Program-made: the position numbers and the translations under genes | NCBI GenBank assembly: GCA_964438715.1 | Contig: CAYTLQ010000146.1 | Span: 1 to 10,647, forward strand | Direction: 5' to 3' | DNA from: CAYTLQ01 sp964438715 | GTDB lineage: Bacteria; Bacteroidota; Ignavibacteria; Ignavibacteriales; Ignavibacteriaceae | Length of the DNA stretch: 10,647 nt | The notes under the pieces: generated by a model | Databases searched by the model: none | Told to the model about the DNA's origin: nothing | What the model saw: only the letters and a program-made list of their open reading frames with translations | Shown: positions 1-7,295 of the stretch, in pieces | Layout: the number at the start of each line of letters is the position of its first letter | Numbering within the stretch: the first letter of the stretch is position 1

Positions 1-92
1 TTTAAAAGATCCAGGTCGGCAGAGAGATCTAATAGCAATGCCAAAGGATCAGAATCTACTCTCCGATATAAAGAAAACATTACCGATGAACT
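1..92. other. Unassigned left flank of the CRISPR array
   Basis: This is the 5' side of the array if crRNAs are read on the plus strand, so a leader would be expected here. It is not obviously a leader: it is only moderately AT-rich and the repeat next to it is the most degenerate of the array. Short frames are open through it on both strands. One plus-strand frame from position 2 stops at 113-115 inside the first repeat, and one minus-strand frame could begin with an ATG near 80 and leave the window. Neither is recognisable, so a gene end is possible but not called. Confidence 0.25.
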
Positions 93-522
93 GTTTTAAT
101 CGCACCACGCAGTGATTGGAATAACATTAGAGTGACAAAATCTTTCAGCCACATATTCCGGTTTAATCGCACCTCGAAGGAATTGAAATGAGCAAATTGC
201 AAAGGTAATATTAAGCGTTGATTTTAGTTTTAATCGCACCTCTAAGGAATTGAAATTATCGAGTTTGCTGTACTTGCGAAGTTCTTTTATTAGTTTTAAT
301 CGCACCTCTAAGGAATTGAAATTTATGTAACCGTTACAAAGTGCAATGTAACCGTTATGGTTTTAATCGCACCTCTAAGGAATTGAAATGAGAGTATTGA
401 GATTGTGAGTTTTATTGAAAATGAAGTTTTAATCGCACCTCTAAGGAATTGAAATTTTCTCTTTCGTATGATACACGAATAGAATCGCTCAAGTTTTAAT
501 CGCACCTCTAATGATTTGAAAT
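93..522 (+). CRISPR. CRISPR array, 7 repeats and 6 spacers, no cas genes in view
   Basis: A 30-bp repeat starting GTTTTAATCGCACCTCTAAG and ending GAATTGAAAT occurs at 93-122, 160-189, 227-256, 293-322, 360-389, 426-455 and 493-522. The six spacers are 36-37 bp and unrelated to each other. The four central repeats are identical. The copy at 160 has two changes, the copy at 493 has two, and the copy at 93 has six, mostly in its second half. The ATTGAAAT end resembles the 8-nt crRNA 5' tag of type I-B and type III systems (ATTGAAAC/G/T), which sets the plus strand as the likely sense direction. That would place the leader at the left, yet the worst repeat is there, so both ends look decayed. The subtype cannot be settled without the cas genes. 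The array may be a remnant or may be served in trans by cas genes elsewhere. Confidence 0.95.
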
Positions 523-711
523 GAAAGGCTTTCTTGCAAAGTCGCTAAGGTTCTAATTTTACTTCAGATGATTTTATTTTCTTTGCGTCTCTGCGAGGCA
601 TCTTCGGGTTTAAATCTTACCATTAAGAAATTAAAATGAAAGGTTTTCTCGCAAAGTCGCTAAGGTTTTAATTTTACTTCTGATAATGTGTATTTTCTTT
701 GCGTCTCTGCA
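523..711. repeat. Two direct copies of a ~74-bp inverted-repeat element beside the CRISPR array
   Basis: Positions 523-598 and 638-711 are close to 90% identical (GAAAGG, then TGCAAAGTCGCTAAGG or CGCAAAGTCGCTAAGG, an AT-rich centre, and CTTTGCGTCTCTGC), with one single-base insertion in the second copy. Within each copy the left arm (around CGCAAAGTCGCTAAG) is an imperfect reverse complement of the right arm (CTTTGCGTCTCTGCG), so each could fold into a hairpin with a loop of about 30 nt. The second copy ends about 5 bp from the stop codon of the amidohydrolase paralog, so its hairpin may also serve as the 3' end of that operon. Sections at 550-579, 608-637 and 665-694 weakly resemble the CRISPR repeat; 608-637 is the best, with 23 of 30 bases matching. 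Confidence 0.75.
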
Positions 712-715
712 GTAG

Positions 716-1930
716 TCATTTCGGTTCCGATTTTACAAGAACACCATCAATAAATACTTCACACACATGGGTAGTATATTCAAAAGGGTCGCCGTCGAAT
801 AGCACAACATCTGCTTCTTTGCCTGCCTCCAATGATCCGGTTCTATCATCAATGCCAAGTATTTTTGCAGGATGTAGCGTAACAGAGGCAAGCGCTTTCT
901 GGAAGGAGAGTCCATATCCGGCAGCTACTGCAGCTTCAAAAAGTACGACCCGTGTTTTCGGTACATAGCCCTCAAATCCCGATTGAATGGCAAACAGAAT
1001 ACCGGCACTATCCAATATCGCGGCATTTGTAAATGAGATACTCTTTGAGTCCCCGCTCTGCCTTTCCATAGTTGGGTGTAGTATTACCGGCACTCCGGAA
1101 TCTTTTATTTCCTTCAGTACAAGAGTAGCTTCTGCCGCGCCATCCAGCACCATTTTAAAACCGAACTCCTTCTGCAACCGCAGGGCTGAAAGTATATCGG
1201 GTGCTTTGTTTACAGTAAACATAGCAATAAGCTCACCGGAAAGCACCTGACCAAGCGTTTCCATTTTCAGATCCCGTGTAACTTTCTCCCCTTTTTTAAG
1301 TTTTGACAGATATTCCTTTGCTTTGATGAACTCAGCGCGAAGCATAGCTACGCCTTTTGCTCTGGTACCCGGCTTTTTATAATTTGCTGAAACTTCTGAG
1401 CCGAGAGTAAACGACACAGTAGTTGCCGAGTCAATTATTCTACCGCTGTAAATTCCCATTGCCGGTTTCACAATCATTGTTTGTCCGGAAGCAAGCGCCC
1501 CCGATGAATGACCTGTATGAATAGTTGTGGTACCGAACGATACTACCCATTCAATAAGCTCCTCACGAGGGTTATATGCATCAATTGCCCGCAGTTCCGG
1601 TTGAATTGGATCCGATTTTTCTAGCTGATCCTGATCGTGTGCATAATTGTAAATCCCCGAAAGCCCCAGAGAACTGTGTGCATCAACAAAACCGGGTGTT
1701 GCAACTTTTGCCGTATATACTTTATAGCCTTCGGGAATAAGGACAGAACTTTCTTCTCCTATTTTTTCTATCATTCCGTTTTTAATTAGGATAACTCCTT
1801 TTTGTATTGTTACACCGGTGCCCGTGTGTATCACCTCCGCTTTTATTGCGGTTTGTGCAAGAGCATTAAAACAAAGAGAGAAGAAAAGTACCAGTATTTT
1901 CTGAAAAGTGTATTTACTGCACATCTTCAT
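716..1930 (-). CDS. Exported amidohydrolase-family paralog with a lost metal site (probable pseudoenzyme)
   Basis: The product is 404 residues, in the COG1228/imidazolonepropionase-like amidohydrolase fold. It has an N-terminal signal peptide (hydrophobic core ILVLFFSLCFNALA, predicted cut A25/Q26), the small beta domain, the barrel, and the C-terminal 'GKEADVVLFDGDPF' strand. It aligns without gaps over long stretches to the neighbour encoded at 1914-3215, for example 'LRLQKEFGF' at the same residue numbers. The metal ligands are gone: the first-strand HxH is H85-S-S87, neighbour H239 and H241 are T239 and N241, H263/H264 are D263/G264, and the last-strand HTDD is QSGF. A hydrolase reaction is therefore unlikely; a structural or regulatory partner role is inference. 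The start is set by a 17-nt overlap with the upstream gene. An ATG at 1924, six bases after a GGGG run, is an equally good or better start (402 residues, 11-nt overlap). Longer N-terminal extensions would overlap the upstream gene by 112 nt and bury the signal peptide. Confidence 0.88.
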   Translation of the reverse strand: MKMCSKYTFQKILVLFFSLCFNALAQTAIKAEVIHTGTGVTIQKGVILIKNGMIEKIGEESSVLIPEGYKVYTAKVATPGFVDAHSSLGLSGIYNYAHDQDQLEKSDPIQPELRAIDAYNPREELIEWVVSFGTTTIHTGHSSGALASGQTMIVKPAMGIYSGRIIDSATTVSFTLGSEVSANYKKPGTRAKGVAMLRAEFIKAKEYLSKLKKGEKVTRDLKMETLGQVLSGELIAMFTVNKAPDILSALRLQKEFGFKMVLDGAAEATLVLKEIKDSGVPVILHPTMERQSGDSKSISFTNAAILDSAGILFAIQSGFEGYVPKTRVVLFEAAVAAGYGLSFQKALASVTLHPAKILGIDDRTGSLEAGKEADVVLFDGDPFEYTTHVCEVFIDGVLVKSEPK

Positions 1931-3215
1931 CCCCGCAGAGTATGTGTTCATAGTATAAGTCTTTATACACTCTGTAACCGCCGGTTGCATACTGATAATC
2001 TTCAGGACGAGATGAGTCATAAACAATCACGCCCTCCACTATGGTTTTTTCAACACGAGTGTAAACACTAAACGGATCACCGGAAAGAATAAGAAAATCG
2101 GCATCCTTACCTTTTACTAATGACCCTATTCTGTTTTCAAGTCCAAGCATACGAGCTCCTGCAAGCGTCAATGACTCAAGCGCCTTTTTGCGTGAAAGCC
2201 CTGCCCGCACCCCAAATGCCGCCGAGCGCAAAAACAGTCTCGAATCCGTAATGTAATCATCTGTATGATAGGCAATGTCAACACCCGCATCAGAAAGTAT
2301 GACGCCGTTTATGAAAGTAAGGTTAACTGTTTCCATTTTACCGCCAGGTGAATCAATAAGTATAATAGAACAAGGTATTTTAGCGGCGGCAATTTCCTTT
2401 GCAATTTTAAACCCTTCCGAAACATGATGAAGCACAACACGGAAGCCAAATTCTTTTTGTAATCGTAATACTGTCATAATATCATCTGCGCGATGTGTGT
2501 GGTATTGCACGATTCTCCTGCCTTCAAGTACTTCCACCAAAGCCTCCATCTCATAATCCTTTTCCGGCATTTTACTCTTGTCTGTTCCGGCAGAAATTTT
2601 CTTATCGCGGTATTCTTTTGCCTTAATAAATAATTGACGAACCATCGCCGCAGATTTTCCTCTTGTACCCGGAAAAGGCGCGCCGCGAAGTGAATTTGTA
2701 CCATTTGCCATTTTTATCCCCCCGCATATACCGCTTAACGGATCATCACAATAAAGCATTCCGTTTATGGTATTTGCCCTTCTGAGTTTAAGGTACACAG
2801 TTTGACCGCTTAACAAATATCCAGAACCCGGCATTACATTTACTGTAGTTATCCCTCCCGACCTGGCGCGCATAAAGGTATCACTCATTGGATCAATCGA
2901 GTCGAGTATTCGCACATCGGGATGAAGTGCAGAAGAAGCATCGCCGCCATCACCGTTCCCTATGTGAGAGTGGGTGTCAACGAGTCCCGGAATTATCACC
3001 TTACCTTTTACATCTACTATTTCTGCATCCTTCGGAATTGTTACCGTACCTGCTTCACCACACTCGAGTATTTTGCCATTCTGTATAACCAGAGTACCGT
3101 TTGGTATTGGCTCCCCTTCAACGGGATAAATGTATGCGCCGGTGTAAGCGGTAATTTTATACTGAGCGTGTAAAGCAACAAGAAACAGTAAAAACACAAT
3201 AAGAGTTTTTTTCAT
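1914..3215 (-). CDS. Exported metal-dependent amidohydrolase (imidazolonepropionase-like, COG1228)
   Basis: The product is 433 residues. A signal peptide (MKKTLIVFLLFLVALHA, predicted cut A17/Q18) sends it to the periplasm or beyond. Residues about 20-75 form the N-terminal beta domain ('VIQNGKI'), and the barrel begins with 'IPGLVDTHSH', where H82 and H84 are the family's first metal pair. Further candidate ligands are H239 or H241 ('YHTHRADD'), H263 or H264 ('LHHVSEG') and D319 or D320 ('YHTDD'). The closing strand 'GKDADFLILSGDPF' (369-382) is typical. The family hydrolyses cyclic amide or related C-N bonds, including dipeptides in some members; the substrate here cannot be read from sequence. 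It is the first gene of a two-gene operon whose second gene is a paralog without the metal site. The 3' end overlaps that gene by 11-17 nt, suggesting translational coupling. Upstream, 3216-3320 is AT-rich with only a weak purine stretch (GAGAAAAA) before the ATG. Confidence 0.92.
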   Translation of the reverse strand: MKKTLIVFLLFLVALHAQYKITAYTGAYIYPVEGEPIPNGTLVIQNGKILECGEAGTVTIPKDAEIVDVKGKVIIPGLVDTHSHIGNGDGGDASSALHPDVRILDSIDPMSDTFMRARSGGITTVNVMPGSGYLLSGQTVYLKLRRANTINGMLYCDDPLSGICGGIKMANGTNSLRGAPFPGTRGKSAAMVRQLFIKAKEYRDKKISAGTDKSKMPEKDYEMEALVEVLEGRRIVQYHTHRADDIMTVLRLQKEFGFRVVLHHVSEGFKIAKEIAAAKIPCSIILIDSPGGKMETVNLTFINGVILSDAGVDIAYHTDDYITDSRLFLRSAAFGVRAGLSRKKALESLTLAGARMLGLENRIGSLVKGKDADFLILSGDPFSVYTRVEKTIVEGVIVYDSSRPEDYQYATGGYRVYKDLYYEHILCGDEDVQ

Positions 3216-3320
3216 TTTTTCTCGGTTTAGATTATGGAGATTTGTAACTGAATACCTTCAAAATAAGAAATATGTTCATTAAGTGAAATTTTGTTGAAAA
3301 ATTCTGTCCGAACAATTCTT

Positions 3321-3359
3321 TAAAAAATAAAAGGCCGGCCCTGTTAAGAGCCAGCCTTT
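3321..3359 (-). terminator. Rho-independent terminator of the T9SS protein gene
   Basis: Arms at 3330-3339 and 3350-3359 form a 10-bp stem around a 10-nt loop. Read on the minus strand it runs AAAGGCUGGC, loop, GCCGGCCUUU, fully paired with one U-G wobble, followed by a T-rich tract (TATTTTTTA). It lies 21 bp past the stop codon at 3381. The run of T is on the minus-strand side only, so it ends leftward transcription and isolates the amidohydrolase operon. Confidence 0.9.
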
Positions 3360-3380
3360 GCACAATCCATAGGTTGCGGT

Positions 3381-6300
3381 TTATTTCACAAGCATAAGTT
3401 TTCTGGTCTCGCTTAAATTACCCTGTGTAAGTTTATATACATAGATTCCTGTGGGCAGATTACCTACTTCAAATACAATCTGATGCAAACCCGCATCAAT
3501 AGTACCTGAAACCAGTGTTGACACTTCATTGCCAAGAATGTCAAAAACTTTAAGCGTTGTTTCGCCGGACCGCGGCAGTGAGAATGAAATTACCGTAGAA
3601 GGATTAAACGGATTCGGATAATTCTGCATCAGTCGGAATTCCATCTTATCTGGGGTAATTCCTTCAACACCGGTAATAATTGAAGATACTGCGAAACTAT
3701 AAACCGCTCCTGCCTGTGCCGTAAACACATACGAATGTGTGTTCAGCATATTAAGAGGCGTTGATATTCCGGGTCCGGAAAGTTCAAATTTATAATTATC
3801 TCGAATTACTTGCGGAATACTATTTAAAATATCAGCCCATGAAAGTGTAACCGCACCATCAGCTTTTGACATTACTTTAAATAACCAAGACTGTCCTGCC
3901 TGTGGAATGGTAAAGGGCTCTCGTATATCGGAGGAGTATTTCGTAAAATACGGTGTCCAGTTGTTCTGCTCGAAATATGTTTCAATAGCATCTGCGGCAG
4001 GAGCAATAGGAGGTTTAGCAATATCAAAACGGGTATCAAAACCGTTCGATGCAAGGCTATTAACTCCAAACATTAATAAATTGTCTTTTTTGCCGTTAGC
4101 TTTTGCAGTAATAGCAACAAACCAGTTATTTACATCCGACTGAATATCTTTACCTTTTTCGTCAGATGCTTCTGCTACTGTCGAGTCGTGCAGAAAAACC
4201 ATAGAAACATTATCGGTTAACGCAGAGAACCAATAACCTCCCCACGGGTTAAGTTGTGTGGCAACCGAATAACTGCTGTCGCTCTGCTGATAAGTATAAT
4301 AAACATTTTGTATCCATCCCAGAGAAACGGCTGAGTCAGCACGCACAATTCCGTTGTTTCTGCGGAAATAGACCGAAGAGCTTCCATAGGGACGCACAAA
4401 TGGCGATGAAACAAGATTCCACCCGGCATTGAGGGCGTGTTTCACGGTATCAACATTTGGTGTACCGCTTACATCAGCAGTTCCGGCAGATTCTAAACCA
4501 AGCCAATATCCGTAGCCGGTTTTCATCGTATCGGTATTTGTGTAGCCACCCGAACCATTATATGAGTAAACAAAGTATGATGCAAAGTCATCTCCGACTA
4601 CTGCGGCTGGTGTTCCATTCGATGGCGTAACTGGTATGGAAATCAGGTTCCAGCCGGCGGTAAATGACTTCTCTGATGTTACAGTAATTCCATTACCGGA
4701 AAGAGTAATTTTCAATGTATCCGTATCAGGGTCATTGCTCAGCACACCGAGAACACCACTAAATTCATTTATCGCCAGAGGATGAAATTTTACAACTACT
4801 GTTGCTGAATCATCTACATTTACTGTAAATGGAGCAGAAGTCGTTACAGAAAAATATGAATTTGTTGATGTGAAGCCGGAAACCAAAAGCGTGGTATCAC
4901 CGGTATTATAAACTTTAAAGCTGAGCGTAGAAGAATAGTCGGCCATTACATTGCCAAAATTTAACGAGGATGTATTAGCTGAAATTGACGGAGTTAGTAC
5001 ATAACCGGCACCGCTCATTTCAATGTTCAAAGTATCGCGGGAAGGATTGGGATCGTTACTGATAACACGGAACACACCGCTATATGCCTGTGCCGCCGCC
5101 GGTACGAACCGAACAGATACTGAAGCGCTATCTCCTGCTGAAATTGTAACCGGAGCATTAGTTGTAGCGCTAAATACAGCGTTCGTAGATACAAACGATG
5201 AAACAACAACCGATGTATCGCCGGTATTATAAAGTTTAAAAGTAAGCGTGGTATCTCTTCCCACTTTAATATTTCCGAAATTCAATGAAGTAACTCCGGA
5301 TGATATATTCGGACTTGGCACATACCCTGTACCGGATAAAGCGAGTGTAAGTGTATCGCGTGCAGGATCAGGGTCGTTGCTTACAACATAAAAACTGCCA
5401 CTGTATGCCTGAGCGGCAAGCGGTGAAAAACGCACCGATACCGTCGCACTATCATTTACACCAACCGAGAATGGTACCGATGTACCGGTAATAAACCTTC
5501 CTTCGGATGAAGCAAGCGACGAAACAACCAGAGCAGTATCGCCAGTATTATATACTTTAAATGTTATGGTCGAATCTTTACCAACTTTTATAGTGCCAAA
5601 AGCAAGGGTATCGGTACTGAGAGATGCAAGAGGAGTCAGCGTTTGTCCTGTACCAGTTAGTGGAATTTTCAGTATTGGTGTATCTGGATCGTTGCTGTAA
5701 ATAACTAAACTATCATTATATGTTGCTGATGCCCGCGGCGCAAAAGTAACAGGGATATTTACCGAGGCATTTTTTGCAATTTCATATTGTGTACCGCCGG
5801 TAAAGGTATAAACACTAAGCGTATTGGTGATATTAGTAATTCTGAGAACCGAATCACCTGTATTGGTAACGGTAAGGGTAATAGTTGAATCATCGTTTGT
5901 TTTAACTGTTCCGAAACTCAACGATGCCTGATTGGTCACAATATTCGGGGAGGTAAAAGTAGTTCCGACAATAAGTCTGAATAATTTTGTTTGTTGGGTA
6001 CCCGAATTATATTGATAGGAACTGTTACTGCGGAAATCGTGTGTTACATTAGCTGCAATATCGTAAAGCAAAATATCGTAACCTTCAGGAACATCATTGA
6101 ACATATCCGCTGTAAGTGTTACCACAGCATTTCTCTGATCGGTAGCTACGGAGAAATCCCAAATTGATGTTGTGCTGTCTAATGATACCAGCGCTTTAAA
6201 GTCTCGCATATAATTTGGCCCAAGAGCCGAAGCCCAGTCGCTATGAGGGAAATAAACCTCAACAAAATTCGATGGTGATGAGGGCGGTTTTGGTAAATCA

Positions 6301-7082
6301 ATACCACTGTCAAATCCATTTGTAGCATTTAAGGTCATACCGGCATACGCAGTGGTATCCTTTAAACTGCCTACAGCCGCGTTCATTCTAACCCACCAGC
6401 CCCAGTTCGTCTGATGATAGGAGGCATTCGGAGAAACCTGATCGAGAAAATTGATATTAAGCCAACTGGAATTAAATGTAATAGCTCCACCCCCGGCGCG
6501 GTTGGTAAACAGATTCGAAGGGATACCGCCGCAAATTGATCCGCCATCCCAATCTTCCTCAACATAAGCAACAATATTCATCTGATTTGATGAACCGAAA
6601 TCGGATCTGCGTAATCTCAGCTCCCAGAAACTATCGCCTTTCCAGTTAGAGGTAGCAAACGATGCATCATTCCATCCGGAGCCATTAAAATATTTTTTAT
6701 ATTCTGTGTTATCAACTGTTTTAAAGGCGTAATGATAATTCGCCTTAAATGGTAAGGTTGGATCGTTTCTCCATGTTTCACCATCTGTGGTACCTGTACC
6801 TCCGGTTGGATTTTGCTGAGGATCGGTGTCAAGGTAAATGTGGTAAACACGGTTATCATCAGTAACAGAGCCTGCAGGCGTACTACCTGAGAAACCTATA
6901 TATATATATGTTTTATCCCAGGTTACATAACCATATAAGGTTGTGCCGCTTGTTGTAGTAAAGCGTTCCGATGCAGATGTAAAGTCATTTGTTCCATCAA
7001 TAGTAATGGTGTGAAAAGTCTGAGCCATTATTGGAAGGGAGAGTATAATTATTAGCAGAAGAAATTTTCTCAAAGCGTTCAT
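3381..7082 (-). CDS. Large T9SS-exported modular protein with Ig-like (choice-of-anchor D) repeats
   Basis: The product is 1233 residues. A signal peptide (1-20, cut A20/Q21) is followed by a beta-rich region (about 22-215, 'IDGTNDF ... YGYVTWDKTYIYIGF') that resembles DOMON/CBM9-like carbohydrate- or haem-binding domains. Next come a module at about 226-372, four Ig-like repeats of the ASPM/SPD-2/Hydin or choice-of-anchor D kind (about 378-800, with recurring 'NTGDT' and 'SNDPD'), a doubled GWNL...GYW module (807-875 and 884-960), a second copy of the 226-372 module (about 985-1135), and a C-terminal T9SS type A sorting domain (1147-1233, opening 'QNYPNPFNPSTVISF'). It is probably exported through the outer membrane and released or surface-anchored; binding or adhesion is inference, as no catalytic motif is visible. 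The start is the ATG at 7082, directly before the signal peptide. An AGGAG abuts this ATG with no spacer, which is odd. An upstream in-frame TTG at 7103 would add seven unhelpful residues. Confidence 0.93.
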   Translation of the reverse strand: MNALRKFLLLIIILSLPIMAQTFHTITIDGTNDFTSASERFTTTSGTTLYGYVTWDKTYIYIGFSGSTPAGSVTDDNRVYHIYLDTDPQQNPTGGTGTTDGETWRNDPTLPFKANYHYAFKTVDNTEYKKYFNGSGWNDASFATSNWKGDSFWELRLRRSDFGSSNQMNIVAYVEEDWDGGSICGGIPSNLFTNRAGGGAITFNSSWLNINFLDQVSPNASYHQTNWGWWVRMNAAVGSLKDTTAYAGMTLNATNGFDSGIDLPKPPSSPSNFVEVYFPHSDWASALGPNYMRDFKALVSLDSTTSIWDFSVATDQRNAVVTLTADMFNDVPEGYDILLYDIAANVTHDFRSNSSYQYNSGTQQTKLFRLIVGTTFTSPNIVTNQASLSFGTVKTNDDSTITLTVTNTGDSVLRITNITNTLSVYTFTGGTQYEIAKNASVNIPVTFAPRASATYNDSLVIYSNDPDTPILKIPLTGTGQTLTPLASLSTDTLAFGTIKVGKDSTITFKVYNTGDTALVVSSLASSEGRFITGTSVPFSVGVNDSATVSVRFSPLAAQAYSGSFYVVSNDPDPARDTLTLALSGTGYVPSPNISSGVTSLNFGNIKVGRDTTLTFKLYNTGDTSVVVSSFVSTNAVFSATTNAPVTISAGDSASVSVRFVPAAAQAYSGVFRVISNDPNPSRDTLNIEMSGAGYVLTPSISANTSSLNFGNVMADYSSTLSFKVYNTGDTTLLVSGFTSTNSYFSVTTSAPFTVNVDDSATVVVKFHPLAINEFSGVLGVLSNDPDTDTLKITLSGNGITVTSEKSFTAGWNLISIPVTPSNGTPAAVVGDDFASYFVYSYNGSGGYTNTDTMKTGYGYWLGLESAGTADVSGTPNVDTVKHALNAGWNLVSSPFVRPYGSSSVYFRRNNGIVRADSAVSLGWIQNVYYTYQQSDSSYSVATQLNPWGGYWFSALTDNVSMVFLHDSTVAEASDEKGKDIQSDVNNWFVAITAKANGKKDNLLMFGVNSLASNGFDTRFDIAKPPIAPAADAIETYFEQNNWTPYFTKYSSDIREPFTIPQAGQSWLFKVMSKADGAVTLSWADILNSIPQVIRDNYKFELSGPGISTPLNMLNTHSYVFTAQAGAVYSFAVSSIITGVEGITPDKMEFRLMQNYPNPFNPSTVISFSLPRSGETTLKVFDILGNEVSTLVSGTIDAGLHQIVFEVGNLPTGIYVYKLTQGNLSETRKLMLVK
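4683..5951 (-). repeat. Four tandem Ig-like repeat units within the T9SS protein
   Basis: This stretch encodes residues about 378-800. The NTGD asparagine recurs at residues 407, 512, 619 and 726, and the SNDP asparagine at 464, 569, 676 and 783, so the pitch is 105-107 residues (about 320 bp). Units 2 and 3 are the closest pair, sharing 'AAQAYSG' and 'SNDP(D/N)P(A/S)RDTL'. Unit 1 is the most divergent, consistent with growth by internal duplication. Confidence 0.88.
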
Positions 7083-7128
7083 CTCCTTTTGGTTTGGGTA
7101 CAATATTCGTGATTAAAAGAGGAATTTA

Positions 7129-7158
7129 CAAATATTGGTTTAACAGCAAAACGGCAAA
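7129..7158 (-). promoter_or_regulatory. Candidate Bacteroidota-type promoter of the T9SS protein gene
   Basis: On the minus strand a TTTG (7155-7158) is followed after 18 nt by AATATTTG (7129-7136), matching 7 of 8 positions of the Bacteroidota -7 element TAnnTTTG with near-normal spacing to the -33 TTTG. Transcription would start about 40 nt before the ATG at 7082. The region lies between the alaS terminator and the gene, where a promoter is needed. The match is by eye in AT-rich DNA. Confidence 0.35.
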
Positions 7159-7211
7159 TATCACACAGCATTTATAAATGAGAGAGAAATGTCTGGTTTT
7201 ATTTGATACAA

Positions 7212-7240
7212 AAAACTCCCCTGATATTCCGGGGAGTTTT
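7212..7240 (-). terminator. Rho-independent terminator downstream of alaS
   Basis: AAAACTCCCC (7212-7221) and GGGGAGTTTT (7231-7240) form a perfect 10-bp stem with a 9-nt loop. On the minus strand it is followed by a T tract and lies 55 bp beyond the alaS stop. The arms are A/T-flanked on both sides, so it could work in both directions, but no plus-strand gene reaches it. Confidence 0.92.
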
Positions 7241-7295
7241 AATAATGATTATAACAGATTTAGTGTGCTTTAAAGACTTTGTTTAATTACTACAC

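Noticed and set aside
2..115. Possible 3' end of a plus-strand gene stopping inside the first CRISPR repeat
   Set aside because: Open frames this short exist on both strands here; none is recognisable, so it could not be told from chance.
96..505. Two minus-strand open frames across the CRISPR array (69 and 60 residues)
   Set aside because: They repeat 'FQFLRGAIK', which is simply the translated CRISPR repeat.
1931..2026. Longer N-terminus for the second amidohydrolase (436 residues, start at 2026)
   Set aside because: It would overlap the upstream gene by 112 nt and put 32 non-conserved residues before the signal peptide; no ribosome site supports it.
3216..3320. Promoter for the amidohydrolase operon (TTATTTTG with a TTTC upstream on the minus strand)
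   Set aside because: A promoter must exist nearby, but this match lacks the -33 TTTG and is too weak in AT-rich DNA to annotate.
7083..7103. TTG start giving a 1240-residue T9SS protein
   Set aside because: The seven extra residues precede a normal signal peptide that already starts with ATG.
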